Shown one piece after another: positions 9,628 to 23,300 of a stretch of DNA of 64,000 nt; positions within the stretch are counted from its first letter, which is position 1; each line of letters starts with the position of its first letter. The DNA comes from Pardosa pseudoannulata (taxonomy: Eukaryota > Arthropoda > Arachnida > Araneae > Lycosidae). Below the pieces are notes generated by a model. The model was given only the letters and a program-made list of their open reading frames with translations. It was not told where the DNA came from and did no database searches. A program made the position numbers and the translations under genes. The DNA is taken from positions 48,399,995-48,463,994 of the forward strand of contig CM063510.1 in the NCBI GenBank assembly GCA_032207245.1. The letters run 5' to 3'.

Positions 9628-12600
9628 TAATGCTATACCTTAGTTGTTCCTATTTATTTTAGCTAGGAGAAAGTAGAATAGAATAAAACAATAATATATT
9701 GGAAATAAGATTTAAATGTTTGGCTGTATCAATCCATATTGGGGCTATATGGATAAGGTACATTCATATGGAAGACCTTATTCAAAGAATTTTCTTGTTC
9801 TCTAAACAAAATAATTGTCCAAGACAATTCATAGAATCCTTTACAATTAACACTTCCTAAAATTTAATAGAAACTAAAACAAAAATTCTGTACACATTAA
9901 CAGTCATGAAATTCAACATTGTGTTAAAAACACATTTCTGTTCTATTAAAAAAATGGTTACCACACAGCTCAAGAACAACATTAAACTACTTATTTTAGT
10001 GTTATACACAATCAACTGGTAAAAAAAAAAAAAAAAAATTGGATGTTAAAAAAAAAATAATAATAATAATAATTAAATTAACAGAGTGACTACTACACCC
10101 AATTTTTTACTGTCTAAAACTTCTACACACGAGTTTCACTTTTATAAAATAATTCACTGAATATGACTATAAAGTAATATTAAATTTTGTTACAGAATAT
10201 AAAGTAGAGACATTATTGTAAATCAACTTAAAATCAAAAATGATTCAAATACCTCCTAATATATGCTTATCATTGCAACTTAAAATTCTACAACATAGCT
10301 ATTTATAAAGCTGATTTTTTTTTTTTTTTTTTTATAAACTAAATGAAAAGTTTGTAAAAACAAACTTTAATATTGACACAATAACCAAAAAGTAATGAAT
10401 AAAATATCATTTTTAGTGAAAATATATGTGAATATGTTTAAGTATCTATATGTCTAAGATTTCATTATCTTTAAAACTTTTGCTGAAGCAGGCTGAACTG
10501 TTTACTAATCTGTATCTTTTGACTGTCATAACTATTGTATGGGCTTCTATACCTGATGTTTCAGATTCAGCATTATACCATGGTGAATTGTTCTAAACAT
10601 AAATTGTTCTAATCAAATTTTGATGTAATAAGATAAATGGCAGCCAACATAAAACTAAGAGATTCATTCAGAAAATTAGTTTCCTATATTGTCAAAAGAT
10701 GCTGCTGTAAAAGGCACAAGCCTGATAGACTGTGGATGGGACTATTTCATATAGCAGTTGTAAATACCTTATTGCCCATACTGACGTCATTATAGTGTAA
10801 GATTTATTCAAACTGACATCAGCTGGTAGAAACAAAGTTTAGAGGGGCTAATTGACTCACTCTAGGTGACTTTTGGAAATGATACCAAGATATGTATACT
10901 AAATTTGTAAATGATTTTGTAATGTATTATGATATAAAATAGTCAGAAATCTTGTAAAAGTAAATTTTTTAAGCCAAATTTAACAATCGCATAACTTTAA
11001 AAACAGATAGAACAATATTTTATTTAAAAAAAACATTGCTAGCTAGCATAAAATGGAATTGATTTTAGAAATACGGCATCTAGAATTTGGTGACTTTCAC
11101 TAAAGGTTTGGCATGTTCCCTTAAACTTGGATTTACCTTTCAGATCTCTAATTAAACTGAAATTTTGCATATTATTGTATCTCCAATGATAATACATGAA
11201 TTGATCATAAAAAGTATATAATCTTATACATAAAATGTTTAGAGTGACATTATGTAAACACTATTGAATAACAGATTTTAATGAAAACACAAATGGAAGT
11301 GAATATGAAATTACCATAAATCAAATATGTACATGGAAGTATAAGTCAATATATTAGAAAAACTTTAATTATAGATGGTTAAATGTTAAGCAAGAAAAGT
11401 GAATGAATACAAAATAAAAATGGTGCATAAAACAAAATTAAAATTTCAATGATCAGTTTAGAATAATAATTTTGTTTATAACCAATCAAGTGCACCGTAG
11501 AAAACTAAATAGACTGAAATTCAAGTGAACACAACCTGCTAAGTTTTTAAAAATGAATACTTAAAAAGAGCATGTAATCAAATTATAAAACTGCTACACA
11601 GAAAGGAAATATGAACACAAATGGTGATAATGAATTTTCCCAAAGTGCTTGTCAGTTTTCCCAAAATGTAAGAAATGTACTGATTAAGTAAAAAAGTTGC
11701 TAGAATCAAAATATAATTAACAAATAAATAAAAAATAGAAGTTTTTTTTGGGGGGAAAGCTTTGTTAAGAATTGTACAGTGTCATGAAGAACCCTTGTAC
11801 CAAATTTCAAGCACTACGTTATACCATTTATACACAATGTTTACATCATTATATGAATGAAAACAAATTGTGGTTATTTTTTATGAACCTTTGTATTACA
11901 CAGTTACATATGACAAAATCATTTTATGAACATAACATAAAAATAAAATGTTTATATTTAAAATCAATAAGAATAACTAAATGAAAATAATTTTTTAAAA
12001 CACATTTCTTAATGTGTTTTAAAAATAAGGTGTAGATATAAGAATGTTTTGTACTTAGAATGAGGTATGTAATAAACCTAGAAACATATTTAGAATTAAA
12101 AATATTTTCTAAAAAATGCTTGTCTTTAGAAAACATTTTTCCATGCAAGTGGCATTAAAAAGTTTAATTTATAGTGTAAAATGTGACATATTTGATATGT
12201 TACTTTAATCCTTTCAGCAAAAGAAGTAATTTTTGCTATCTTATACTTGAAGCTTGAGAATTATTTGTTGAAGAACATTTTGTATTTAAATTTATGTTCT
12301 AAACACATCAAAACTTTATTCATTAAAAGTATTGAGATCATTTAATGAACCTTGGAAATAAAAGTTTATATTTTTTACCGAAAGCTTCTAGACATTTTAG
12401 ATAATATGATAATATGATTTGTAACAAACTTCCATAAAATAGCACAATTTTACGTTTTTAATTTTTAATACCTAGAACTGTGGTGGTGAACTAATTCCCT
12501 GCAGGTCACATATAGACGCATGAAGGCTTTTATGTATTAATTTTAATATTATAAAACAAAGAACAGCCAATCAAAAATATTACAGAACAAATATTTAATG

Positions 12601-12887
12601 TTTAAAAATTTCCATCGTATCACAGCATCTGTTTATGATTCATGACTATATTTAGTCATAAACTTGATGCACATATTCATTGTATCCTAGAATAGGGATG
12701 TACCAGTTCAAAATGTGGAACTAATTAGTAGCCTTTGCATAAGTATATATATGTTTAAAAATTATCTCTATTTGAAATTATCAGTGCTTTTTTACCCTTT
12801 TCCCCTAAATGATCAATAGCCATATATATATGTATATATAAATTGACACTTTTTAGAAAGGTTTACCATCTATGGTCTAGAGCAGGG

Positions 12888-13070
12888 GTTAGCAGTCTTT
12901 AATGAGAGATGTGCCAGCTTGTCAATGGAACATGATAACAAAAGATTTAAAGAGCCCTTTATATATTTTAATTGCTGTTGGTACAATACATAGAGACAGA
13001 AGTCTGAAGAGCCACAAACCTACATGTAAAGAGATATGTAGCTCATGAGCCACAGTCTACAGAACCCCTA
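12888..13070. mobile_element. Possible small hAT-type MITE
   Basis: The left end CAGGGGTTAGCAGTC (12888) and right end, read in reverse complement TAGGGGTTCTGTAGACTG (ends 13070), resemble short hAT termini. The interior has no open frame. I could not find a convincing 8-bp target duplication, so the boundaries are uncertain. Confidence 0.4.
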
Positions 13071-13648
13071 GTTACGATGAAATCAATTATTGACAGGAAA
13101 AAAAGGAATGTCAACTGACAGTATAACAACATTTTGCTCCTGGTCTCAGAACAGTTAAAATATTATGAGATGCTTCATTAAAAACCATTTAATATAAAAC
13201 AGCTTAATTTTAGTTTCTTATAAAAAATTTTTTTTTTAAATACGCCTTCTCATACACTATACCATTCGCCAAATGGTGGTCCATAGAAGCTTTTTGATGA
13301 TCTGCAGGAAAAGTTAATTGTAAAACTGAAGTAATTTACAGCAAGGATGACAATTTATATTAAGGTGCAACACAACTAACAAAAAGTTTCATTCACAATC
13401 AGATGAAAAAAAATGAAAACTAACAAAACTTACGATGAATTATGCTTTTCATTATTTTTTTCTATGCTTTTATAATTTTTTTTATATCACTAAAAATATG
13501 TAATGCATAAGTAAAGAGTTTTTTTATTACGGTATAACATTTCATTTTAATTTTAATAAGGGCATTTTTTATTAAATAAAAGTTTCTGATTATTATTCTA
13601 TAAATATATTTATTGCCTTTATTTTAAATTCGTATAATTGGTGGTCTG

Positions 13649-13650
<2 letters not shown>

Positions 13651-13691
<41 letters not shown>
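13651..13691. repeat. (TA)n microsatellite
   Basis: About 20 TA units. It is followed by GTGGTCCTTGAAGTTC, and GGTGGTCC also occurs near 13273, which hints at an old non-autonomous transposon around the repeat, but I could not define its ends. Confidence 0.85.
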
Positions 13692-13697
<6 letters not shown>

Positions 13698-14058
13698 GTC
13701 CTTGAAGTTCTAAAGTTTGTCAACTACTGTACTATCTATACCATAAATTCAATGAAATAATGGTAACAAAAGTTAATAGCATCTAAGTTTTAATAAGAAA
13801 AATTTCAATTATTAAAGATATAGTAACATTTGTGTAATATAAAGCTTGGTGTCACAAGATTTAAGAACATATTGTGTCTTATTCTCAAACAAGCCTTGGA
13901 TACCTTTGTTCTGTCCCCTATAAAGAGAAATGTTGTCTTGCTTTGAGTTACCCACATAATACGATGGCTAATATATATGATGTAAAATGGGTGAAGCAAA
14001 TAATTGCTATATTAATGAATAATCAAATAAATAAAATTCAGAAACAGAAACTTCAATA

Positions 14059-14064
14059 TTTATT
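14059..14064 (-). terminator. Poly(A) signal of MRPS6
   Basis: Minus-strand AATAAA (TTTATT on the plus strand) 56 bases after the MRPS6 stop codon, a normal spacing for animal mRNAs. Confidence 0.6.
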
Positions 14065-14119
14065 TCACATAAATACATAAATCACTAAAGAAATATTTTC
14101 ACAGTTACAAAACATTATT

Positions 14120-14387
14120 TTATTTGTATATATCATCATAATTATATTCTCTAACATGGCGAAAAAATGGTTTTGACTTCATTTTAATTTTTTTACTTTT
14201 TTCTAAAAGATCTTTAACACTTTGTCTAAAAGCAGGAGGTAGCATTTCTTCATTTAATGTACAATTTGTTGACAAGTCTGTATACTCAGTTCCTATATAG
14301 TGTCTTATAATATCAACATCACGGGTGCATTCATCTAAGATTTCAGGAAATATTTTTGGTGATGACATAAAACTGTACACAAAATAG
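14120..14387 (-). CDS. MRPS6: MRPS6 exon 3 (stop codon)
   Basis: Acceptor GTTTGTTATAG before 14387; 88 codons and TAA. It begins with the central strand YFVYSF and the helix ECTRDVDIIRHYIG (family: LSRDIDVIRGNI), followed by a longer, lysine-rich tail than in vertebrates. Confidence 0.92.
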
Positions 14388-17300
14388 CTATAACAAACCA
14401 AATAGTGTTATGTAAATATATATTATGATACAATATGTATATAAGATAACTAGAGTGCATTTTAAATACAATCAGAACTTAAAAAGGTAATATTCCCTTA
14501 ACCACTTAAAATGCTTTTAGAATATAGTTCTAATTATTATAACAGTTGAAAAGGCATATTTTTCAAGAATGTGCAATAGTTAGAGAAAACAAAATTTACA
14601 GCAACCAATGAACAGGGGTGATTGCACCTCTAAGTAAAAAACCCTGAAATTTATATAATTCGTAATTAAAAACCTGGAACTAAAAGAAGTTGATTATGTA
14701 AAACAAATAATTCCATGTTATATTAAATTTAAAGACTTGTTAGTAAATTTTAAGCAGTGATTTTAATTGTTAGTAAATTAAAATGAAAAAATTACCAAAC
14801 TCCTTTTGGAGAATTTCACTCTCAGATGTTAAACAAATTAACCTTCTTAGAACTGGATTTTAAATCTTGAATATCAAATATATTTTATTTATAAATAAAT
14901 CTGTTTTTGGTACAATAAGCACTAGATTAAACTATAACCAGACACAGAAGTAAAATATTATCCTCTTCCCCTCCAAACACCCCCAAGAGTAGGGAGAATG
15001 TCCTTGCAATGCTACACTTACACAAAACAATCAACATCCCTCAAACGTCAAAGATTATAGTTCAGCAAATCATCTCTTCTCTTTTTCCCCCCACAATGAC
15101 CAGAAATGATGACTGTAGTAGAATACTCACTCTGTAGCTGAAACACGAAACACAAGCGATAATGGAAGTTTAATATAAAGCCTTTTTAATTTAATGTTTT
15201 CTGCTTTGAATTTAAACTACCATGGTGAAAATTTCCACCCCGAAAAAGATTATTATTTCCAAACCCGGAAAAATAATAGAAAAAACCTGGAATTCCAAGG
15301 TACTTCCCAGAGCACACTTAAGTGAAATCAAATTCTGTAGCTAATAAAAAGTTAACTTTTTATTAGATACAAACATTTTTTAATGTATCTGCTTGAGAGG
15401 ATAATATTTATAAAAGATTTAACTTTGCATATTACTAATAAAAAATCCTGATTAAGTAAAAAAAATATAGTTCTGATTTACTAACTTTTAAGCAAATGAA
15501 CACTGTATCACCTTGTAAAAGAATTTGATTTCAAGTAAATTTGTTCTAAATCGACTCTTTTAAAAAAAAAAAAAAGATTTGCCAGTATACTGATAAAAGT
15601 GGTATGATTTGGTGAGGGTATGACAATCCTTTTGTTTTCTTCTGGTCTATCATACAGGTTACCATATCATATAGGGGAACAGACAGTAGTAATACTGAAA
15701 ACAGAATAGTAATTAAACTAAGCATAAAAGTGAGAAAAATCATACTTTTATTGCATACCATGAATACTAATTATAATATCTATATATATACAGGTATGAG
15801 AACTAAAAAAAAAAAAAAATCTTTAGTTGTGATGTGCTGTTATTTATAAGTATAATGTACAGCAACATAAATCAAATAAGTATATTAATTTTTTTTTGCT
15901 AGTGTTTTTGCACAAAAAATAAGTATAAAGTTTTTAAATAGAGTTCAGTGGTGTCTTTAAAAGGATAATGAAATAAAATTTTGCAATCTTCACCACTGTG
16001 ACTTACATTAACATGATAGTTTCCTATATGGATTTTCCAAAGTAATGATATTGGTGTCACATTTCAAACACAGAAAAAGTTTCTCTGCTCTCAGGACATT
16101 TTGGCATCTCTTCACATCAATAATGAGTAAAGGTTGAAAATATGCATTGGGAAAAGAGGAAAAGAACAGGGTTGGCAGATTGGCCCCAGCCCAGAAAAAC
16201 CTATCCAAAATTTTCCGAACAAGCTTACCAACAAAAACCCACTGGAATTTTGCTAAAAGTGAGGTTTTGTACAAGATTTGTGATATATTTCAAAATTTCT
16301 TAAATTACAATAATTTATATAAATTGCAGAATTTTACTACTGTTTCTAAAATGTTTCATTTTTGTATTATTGCTTATAATTTGATTTTGTAAACATTTCT
16401 ATGTATTTTAGAACTCGCTTCAGACAGTTTTGTTGCTTATAAATTTTTTTTATGTAAAGAGGCATAATCTAATATAAGAGGGACATGAGAGTCCAGTAAG
16501 AGAGTAAGATGAACATTATGTAAGAGGCTTTTATGTAAAGAGGCATAGGCATACAATGCTTCAATTAAATCATAGCTTGTAAAAACATGTAGAGTTCATG
16601 AAGGAAAAGAAATTTACAATAAATGTATGGTAAACTATTATATTTATACACAGGGATTTATAATTATTTAGTCAGAAATCTCCTACAGACTAGCATCAAG
16701 TCCGTTCAGCACTGGGCCTAATAGGGCCTGCCAGCAAAGGCAGTTCATATGAATTTATCATTTATCCTACTACTAATACATATCATTTTGATGCAACTGT
16801 CCTGTTTGTGACCTGATTTCACTACCTTGGAATCCAATTTTCTCCTGATTTACAAAAAATCATTAATCTAACCAATTCATGCAAAAAGTGACATTTGTTA
16901 TAGAAAAAAAAAATGTTTGTTGAAAAAATTAACCCATGAATAATGCATGCTTTAAGTTTTGTTTGGTTTAGAGCATTACAGTCTACTGTTTTGCACAAAA
17001 GGGCTAACATGCTGCAAGTTGAAAAATAGGGTTGTCAGTCTTTCTGGCAAACTAAAAGTTACTTTACAATCATACTTCTTTGCTTTACCTTATTTTTCCT
17101 CCTTTTTTTTCAATTAAAAGGAAAAAAATATAACACTTTTTTAAAAAAGTCAATTTATTTAAAGAAACTATTTTTAAATGTCAAAATATGTATCACCTTT
17201 TTGCCTGCAAAAAAAATCAAGCTATTTTTTTAATTTAAAAAATAAAGTTAAGTAATAATTTCATATGCCAAACATAACAAATTAAGAAAATAGATTAATA

Positions 17301-20300
17301 TTACAAGTATTTACTTATAAACCCTAGTAAATTTTATCAAGCTGGAGTTTTGTCAGGGAAAAGGAAAAAAAAAAATAAAACAGATTTTTACCAACCACTG
17401 AAGTTTTGTATTGTATGAATGATAGACTTTATAATTACAATAGTTACAACTGCATAAGGACTGAGATAAAATGTCTTATAAATGCAAACAATACTTTATT
17501 GTATTTTCTTTCTTTCCCCCTAGAGATACTTTGAAGGACTAATTAAAAGATAACTAATTTCTTACAAATAAATTATTTTAAAAATATCATGTAGTAAACA
17601 TTTTTACTACATTGAACTCTTAAAACTTTCCAATAGAAAAAGATCTAAATAGTATTTAAGATTTCTTTGAAGTAAATTTACATATAATTTTACATACTTC
17701 AGAAGATATACTTTATTTTACTTTTCTCTTTCAGAAAAAAATCTAGTATTATTCCCCAATTCCTATTTTATCAAAACACCTTTTAATGTGTGTTGTGTAT
17801 TTAAAATATATTAATTTGTATAATTTGTATTTATATTTATTATGTATTGGCAACATACAATGTATGAAATTGTAAAAGAGATATTGGCAATTGTAGATGC
17901 AATAATGATTTAGAATCCTGTTGTTTGCTAGGCTTAATGAAGTTTTAATAAAGTTGTTATGTTTTATAGTTATTGAATAAATTTAAGAAATACAACATGG
18001 CGTAGTCTAAAAGATAAATCGAGCCTATATGAAGTGATGGTTATTAAGATAGATTTATAAGTGATAAAGATGATGTCAAGTGATTATTGCAGGCCACCGG
18101 TAGGCTTAAGCCTCGATGGTAATGTTGCCGAGAATTGGCGCAAATTCAAACAAATGTTCGTTATTTACATGAAGGCATCAGGCAATGAGAAAAAAGAATC
18201 TGACGTTAAAGTGGCAATTCTATTGAATGCAGTTGGCGAAGAAGCGGTGGAACTCTTTAATACTTTTGAGTTGTCAGAAGATGATCGTAATGATTATAAA
18301 AAGGTGATTGAAGCATTCGATCGGCATATAACACCAAAAAGGAATGTTGTAGTTGAGCGGTTTGTTTTTAATCAAAGAATACAAGAAGTTAATGAAAGTT
18401 TTGATAACTTTTATACTGATGTAAAAAAGTTGGTGAAGTCCTGTGAATTTGGTGATCAAAGTGACAGTGTTGTGAGAGACAGAATTGTCCTGGGAATCTC
18501 AGACATTGGTCTACAAGAAAGACTGTTAAGAGAAGGAGACTTGTCTCTAGCCAAAGCAGTAGATATTTGCAGGGCATCAGAGCTGAGCAGGAAACAGGCT
18601 CAAACTGTACAGAACAAAAGTGTTGATGCAGTTCGAAAAAGACAAGTTACTCATAGTGTGCTCTCAAAAAATACTAGTGGTGATGTTCCGCAACGCATGT
18701 ACGCTTCAAATACTGTATACCAGTGCAAGAAGTGCAACAGAAAGCATAAAAAAGCTGAATGTCCAGCTTTCGGTAAACAGTGTTTTAAATGTGGCAATTT
18801 TAATCATTTTTCTTCTGGTTGTAAATTGCGTAGTGTGCAAAACGTAACATGCAGTGAAAATAAAGAGGAAGAACAATATTTTGCTTGTTCTGATGTTCAA
18901 AGTGATTTTTTCATTGAATCTGTGAGTGTGTTACAGGTAGGTAACGTGAATGTTAAAAATGAATGGACTAAAGACATACAAATTAGTGGTCATGATATAA
19001 ATTTTAAATTGGATACTGGAGCACAGATAAGTGTTTTACCATTACATGTTTTCTCAGTTTTAAACAGGGATTTAGTACTTGAAAATACAAACATAATATT
19101 GGAAGCGTATGGTGGATTTAAAATTAAGCCTGCAGGTATGATTAATTTAATATGTAATGTTGATAATAAGCAGGCTAGTGTTAATTTTGTTGTTGTTAAT
19201 AATTCTAAATTCAGACCTTTACTTGGGTTGGAAGGTTGTATAAAACTGGATCTTGTTAAATGTATTGACAATGTAACTTCAAATGTAAATCAAATTGAAC
19301 AATTTATTCATAATAATTTGGAAATATTTACAGGAGTTGGTAAATTTGAAGGGAAGTATACTATTAAATTACAGGAAAATTCTATACCTGTTATCCGCCC
19401 TCCTAGACGTGTACCAGTCAGTTTACGTCCAAAACTTCAGGAAAAATTAAAACAGTTGGAAGGGGAGGGAATTATTGCCAAAGTTGATAATCCACGGAGT
19501 TGGGTTAGTAATTTGGTTGTAGTAGAGAAACCTAATGGGTCAATAAGAATATGTTTAGATCCTCAAGATCTAAATAAAGTAATAAGAAGAGATCATGTTT
19601 TAATACCAAAAGTTGAAGAGCTTGCTTCTCAGTTGTGTAACAAAACAGTTTTTTCAGTGCTTGATCTTAAGGATGGTTTTTTTTCAGATTGAGTTAGATG
19701 ACAAAAGTAGCGATTTGTGTACATTTAGCTCACCATTTGGGTGTTATAAATTTTTACGTCTCCCAATGGGTTTATCATGTTCACCTGAAATTTTCCAAAA
19801 AAGAAATGAGGCAAATTTTGGCAACATTCCGGGGGTTCTAGTTTATTTTGATGACCTCCTCATTGCGGGGGAAACTCTAGAACAACATGATGAAATCTTA
19901 GCTAAAGTTATTAAGAGGGCTAAAGAATTAAATATTAAATTCAATCAGAACAAAATACAGTTTCGAGTACCCGAAGTCAAATATTTGGGATATGTATTTA
20001 ACTGTAAAGGTATGAAACCTGATCCAGATTACGTTCAAGCTATACTTGATATGCCTGAACCTAATAATAAAACTGAGCTCCAACGAATACTAGGGATGAT
20101 TAACTACCTTAGGCAGTTTATCCCTCAAGCATCTGCTATATCGGCACCTTTACGAGAACTTCTTAAGAAAAACATAAGTTGGCATTGGATGCCTGTGCAT
20201 GCAACTGCACTTAAGATTTTGAAAAATAAAGTTGTAACTGCTCCAGTGTTAGGGGTATTTAACAGCTCAAAGCCAATAGTTATACAGGCTGATAGTTCCA

Positions 20301-23300
20301 AGGATGGCTTAGGTTGTTGCATGTTGCAAGATGGGAGACCAATTGCATTTGCTTCTCGGAGTTTAACTAATGCAGAAAAAGGTTATGCTCAGATAGAGAA
20401 AGAATTTCTCAGTATTGTATTTGCGGCAAACAAATTTCATTATTTTATTTATGGTAGGCCAGTGGAAATCTTGACTGATCACAAACCCTTAGTTTCTATA
20501 ATGAATAAAAATGTAGGTAATGTGATGTCACCTAGGTTGCAGCGAATGAAAATAAAATTATTAAAATATCAATTAAATCTTAAGTATTTACCTGGCAAAT
20601 TTATGTATATAGCAGATTTGTTATCAAGAGCATATATTGTAAAACCTGTGGAAGATGATATAGAAATGACAGAGTTAGTTCACAGTTTAACTAAACATTT
20701 GCAAGTGAGTGAGTCTAGGAAAAATGAATTTAGGAAGGCAACTCTCTCTGATATTGGTCTGTCGCATATTCTAAAATTTTGGCGTGAAGGGTGGCCCTCT
20801 AATAGTAAAAATGTGCCAGTAGAAACTCAAGAGTATTTTAAATTTAGAAATCATATATATGTTGAAGAAGGACTAGTATTTCTAAATGATAGAGTAATAG
20901 TACCAGTCAGTTTGAGAGCAGAAATGTTAAATATTCTCCATATATCTCACTGTGGGATGGAGAAGGCTAAGGCTAGAGCTCGACAAGTTTTATTTTGGCC
21001 TGGGTTAACAAAAGATATTGAAGAGATGGTCTCTAAATGTAAAGTGTGTGAGAAATATAGACCGAAAAATATCAAAGAACCTCTAATGAATCATGAACTA
21101 CCAAAGTTACCATTTGAAAAAATCGGAGTGGATATTTGCGAGTTTGGGGGTAATAGTTATCTTATCATTGGCTGTTACTTATCAAAATGGTTAGAGATAT
21201 TAAAAATTTCAAATAAAACAGCTGATCAAATTATATCAAAACTTAAGGCTATTTTTTCCACTCATGGTATACCAAAAGTTATAATTTGTGACAACATGCC
21301 TTTTGCTAGTATTAAAATGAATAAATTTGCCAGAGAATGGGGGTTTGAAATTATAAATAGTAGTCCAAATTATCCTAAATCCAATGGATTTGCTGAGAAA
21401 ATGGTGGGTATTGCTAAAGGCATTCTCCATAAATCAGGCATTGAAATAGATATGATAAATGAAGCCTTACTGGAGCATAGAAATACACCAATAAGTGGAA
21501 TGAATGTTTCTCCTGCTCAAATACTTATGAGTAGGTGTGTGCGTACAAAATTACCCACGACAAGTTCTATGTTGAAACCAAAAATAATTAGAAATTTTAA
21601 AGAGCAGTTAGAATTAAAAAGAGCTAAGAGTAAAAAATATTATGATTTGCAAGCTAGGAAAAGGGCAGACTTTAGTGAAGGAGGAAAGTGTCCTTATATG
21701 GTCTGGTAATAAATGGGAGCCAGCCCAAATTATAAAAAAATGTAAGACCCCTAGATCCTATTTAGTAAAATCTGTAAGAGGTAGTATATTGCGGCGAAAT
21801 TCATTTCATTTGAGACCTCGAAAAAATTCTTTTCAAGAGCGCTTTGATGATAGTGTTGCAACGCAGACAACTAACATTGAAAGGGGAGATATGGCAGATA
21901 CTGACTGGAATAGTGGGCAAAGGTCTGTTATTCAGGATACAGGCAATGTACCACAAAATGAATACATAACAAGAAAGGGTCGCATTGTAAAACCACCTTC
22001 ACGTTTCAGAGATTTTGTCATGTCATGAAAAAGGGGGAGATGTTGTGTATTTAAAATATATTAATTTGTATAATTTGTATTTATATTTATTATGTATTGG
22101 CAACATACAATGTATGAAATTGTAAAAGAGATATTGGCAATTGTAGATGCAATAATGATTTAGAATCCTGTTGTTTGCTAGGCTTAATGAAGTTTTAATA
22201 AAGTTGTTATGTTTTATAGTTATTGAATAAATTTAAGAAATACAACAATGTGTAAAAAATTAAATTCTCCTAATAGTAATGTTTTAAAATATTATTCAAA
22301 AGGAGAAACATAGATAAATATTCTTAATTTACATTAAAAGTTTTCAGCAATACATTTCTCCATTTAAGTATATTTGGAAAATTTATAATTTTTTTTTTAA
22401 TTTCAAGTATTTTTAATAAATAGCAACAAATGTTTTCTGAAAAAAATTAATTGGATAAATACATATTTATTTCTCTTTTGCCATACATACTGATAGGTCA
22501 TAATTATTATTTACAAGTCCACACATAAAAATAAAAAGAACTAGTGGCATGCTATCAAGACTTTGAAACATTGTTTTATAATACCATAAGTAAGCTACTT
22601 TTCAAAACATAATTATTTGGAAGGATATATAATTAAGTAACTAGTTAAACAAAATTGAAATAGATTTCAAACATGATGAAAGAAAACAATTCTGCATTTT
22701 CTTACCTTCCTTTGAAATGAGGTTCACCTTTTCTAGAAAATCTATAAGGTAGGTCTTTAGTTCCATGATTCTCCAGCTTTTGAACCTTAGCTCCTTTATC
22801 CATCAGCAAGCAACCAACTCGTTTTAAAGTAGAAGCTATTTCAGCCTGTAAAAACAAACAAATAAATTCAGTAAATATAATGCTGAGTTATACTAACAAG
22901 CATTTATTATTATCAAATGATAAGTAATAGCACATAAATTAGGGTTGATAAAAATCACGATTTTTTTTTTAAATAAAAAAAGTCTGATTTTTTTTTATTT
23001 AAATCAGATTTTTTTTATTTAAATATAATTAAATTTCAAAAATCCTATTTAAGTATAATATTTGATACAAGCAAATTAAATTGTTCAAGTTAGATGTCTA
23101 AATCAACTCTTTTTTTTATATATAATAAAAAATACATATAACTAAAATAAATAAATATATCTAATATATAAGAATAATTCATAAATCAGTAGAAAATAAT
23201 TACTTGCAATATAGGGTTTTTTTGCTTTTTTTAATTATCTATATCATAATTTAAATAAAGGATGCTTCATGTTAATTTATACATTTTACTCCTTCAACCA

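Larger units (their letters stand above)
9155..14058. other. 3' UTR and intergenic region of convergent Mp20-like and MRPS6 genes
   Basis: About 4.9 kb separates the Mp20-like stop from the MRPS6 poly(A) signal on the other strand. Overlapping AATAAA hexamers at 9617-9627 are the first good poly(A) candidates after the stop. The stretch is AT-rich, with the small repeats listed separately and no supported gene. Confidence 0.6.
17791..22247 (+). mobile_element. Ty3/Gypsy LTR retrotransposon, near-intact, very young
   Basis: The element has two 207-bp LTRs that are identical on reading base by base, TG...CA ends, a primer-binding site starting TGG directly after the left LTR, a polypurine tract directly before the right LTR, and 5-bp target duplications ATGTG (17786-17790 and 22248-22252). 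The internal region encodes gag with a CCHC knuckle, protease, reverse transcriptase, RNase H and integrase in that order, which is the Gypsy order; there is no envelope gene. Similarity by eye is to the arthropod and nematode elements annotated K02A2.6-like. Two single-base frameshifts break the reading frame. It lies in MRPS6 intron 2, antisense to that gene. Identical LTRs mean that insertion was recent or that the LTRs were homogenised. Confidence 0.96.

Noticed and set aside
13261..13720. Possible hAT-like element around the (TA)n (shared GGTGGTCC near both ends)
   Set aside because: The ends could not be paired and no target duplication was seen.
16008..16274. 88-codon minus-strand frame in MRPS6 intron 2
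   Set aside because: Overlaps a similar frame on the other strand and has no recognisable motif or splice context.
18274..18577. Minus-strand open frames across the Gypsy gag
   Set aside because: They are shadows of the plus-strand gag-pol reading frame.
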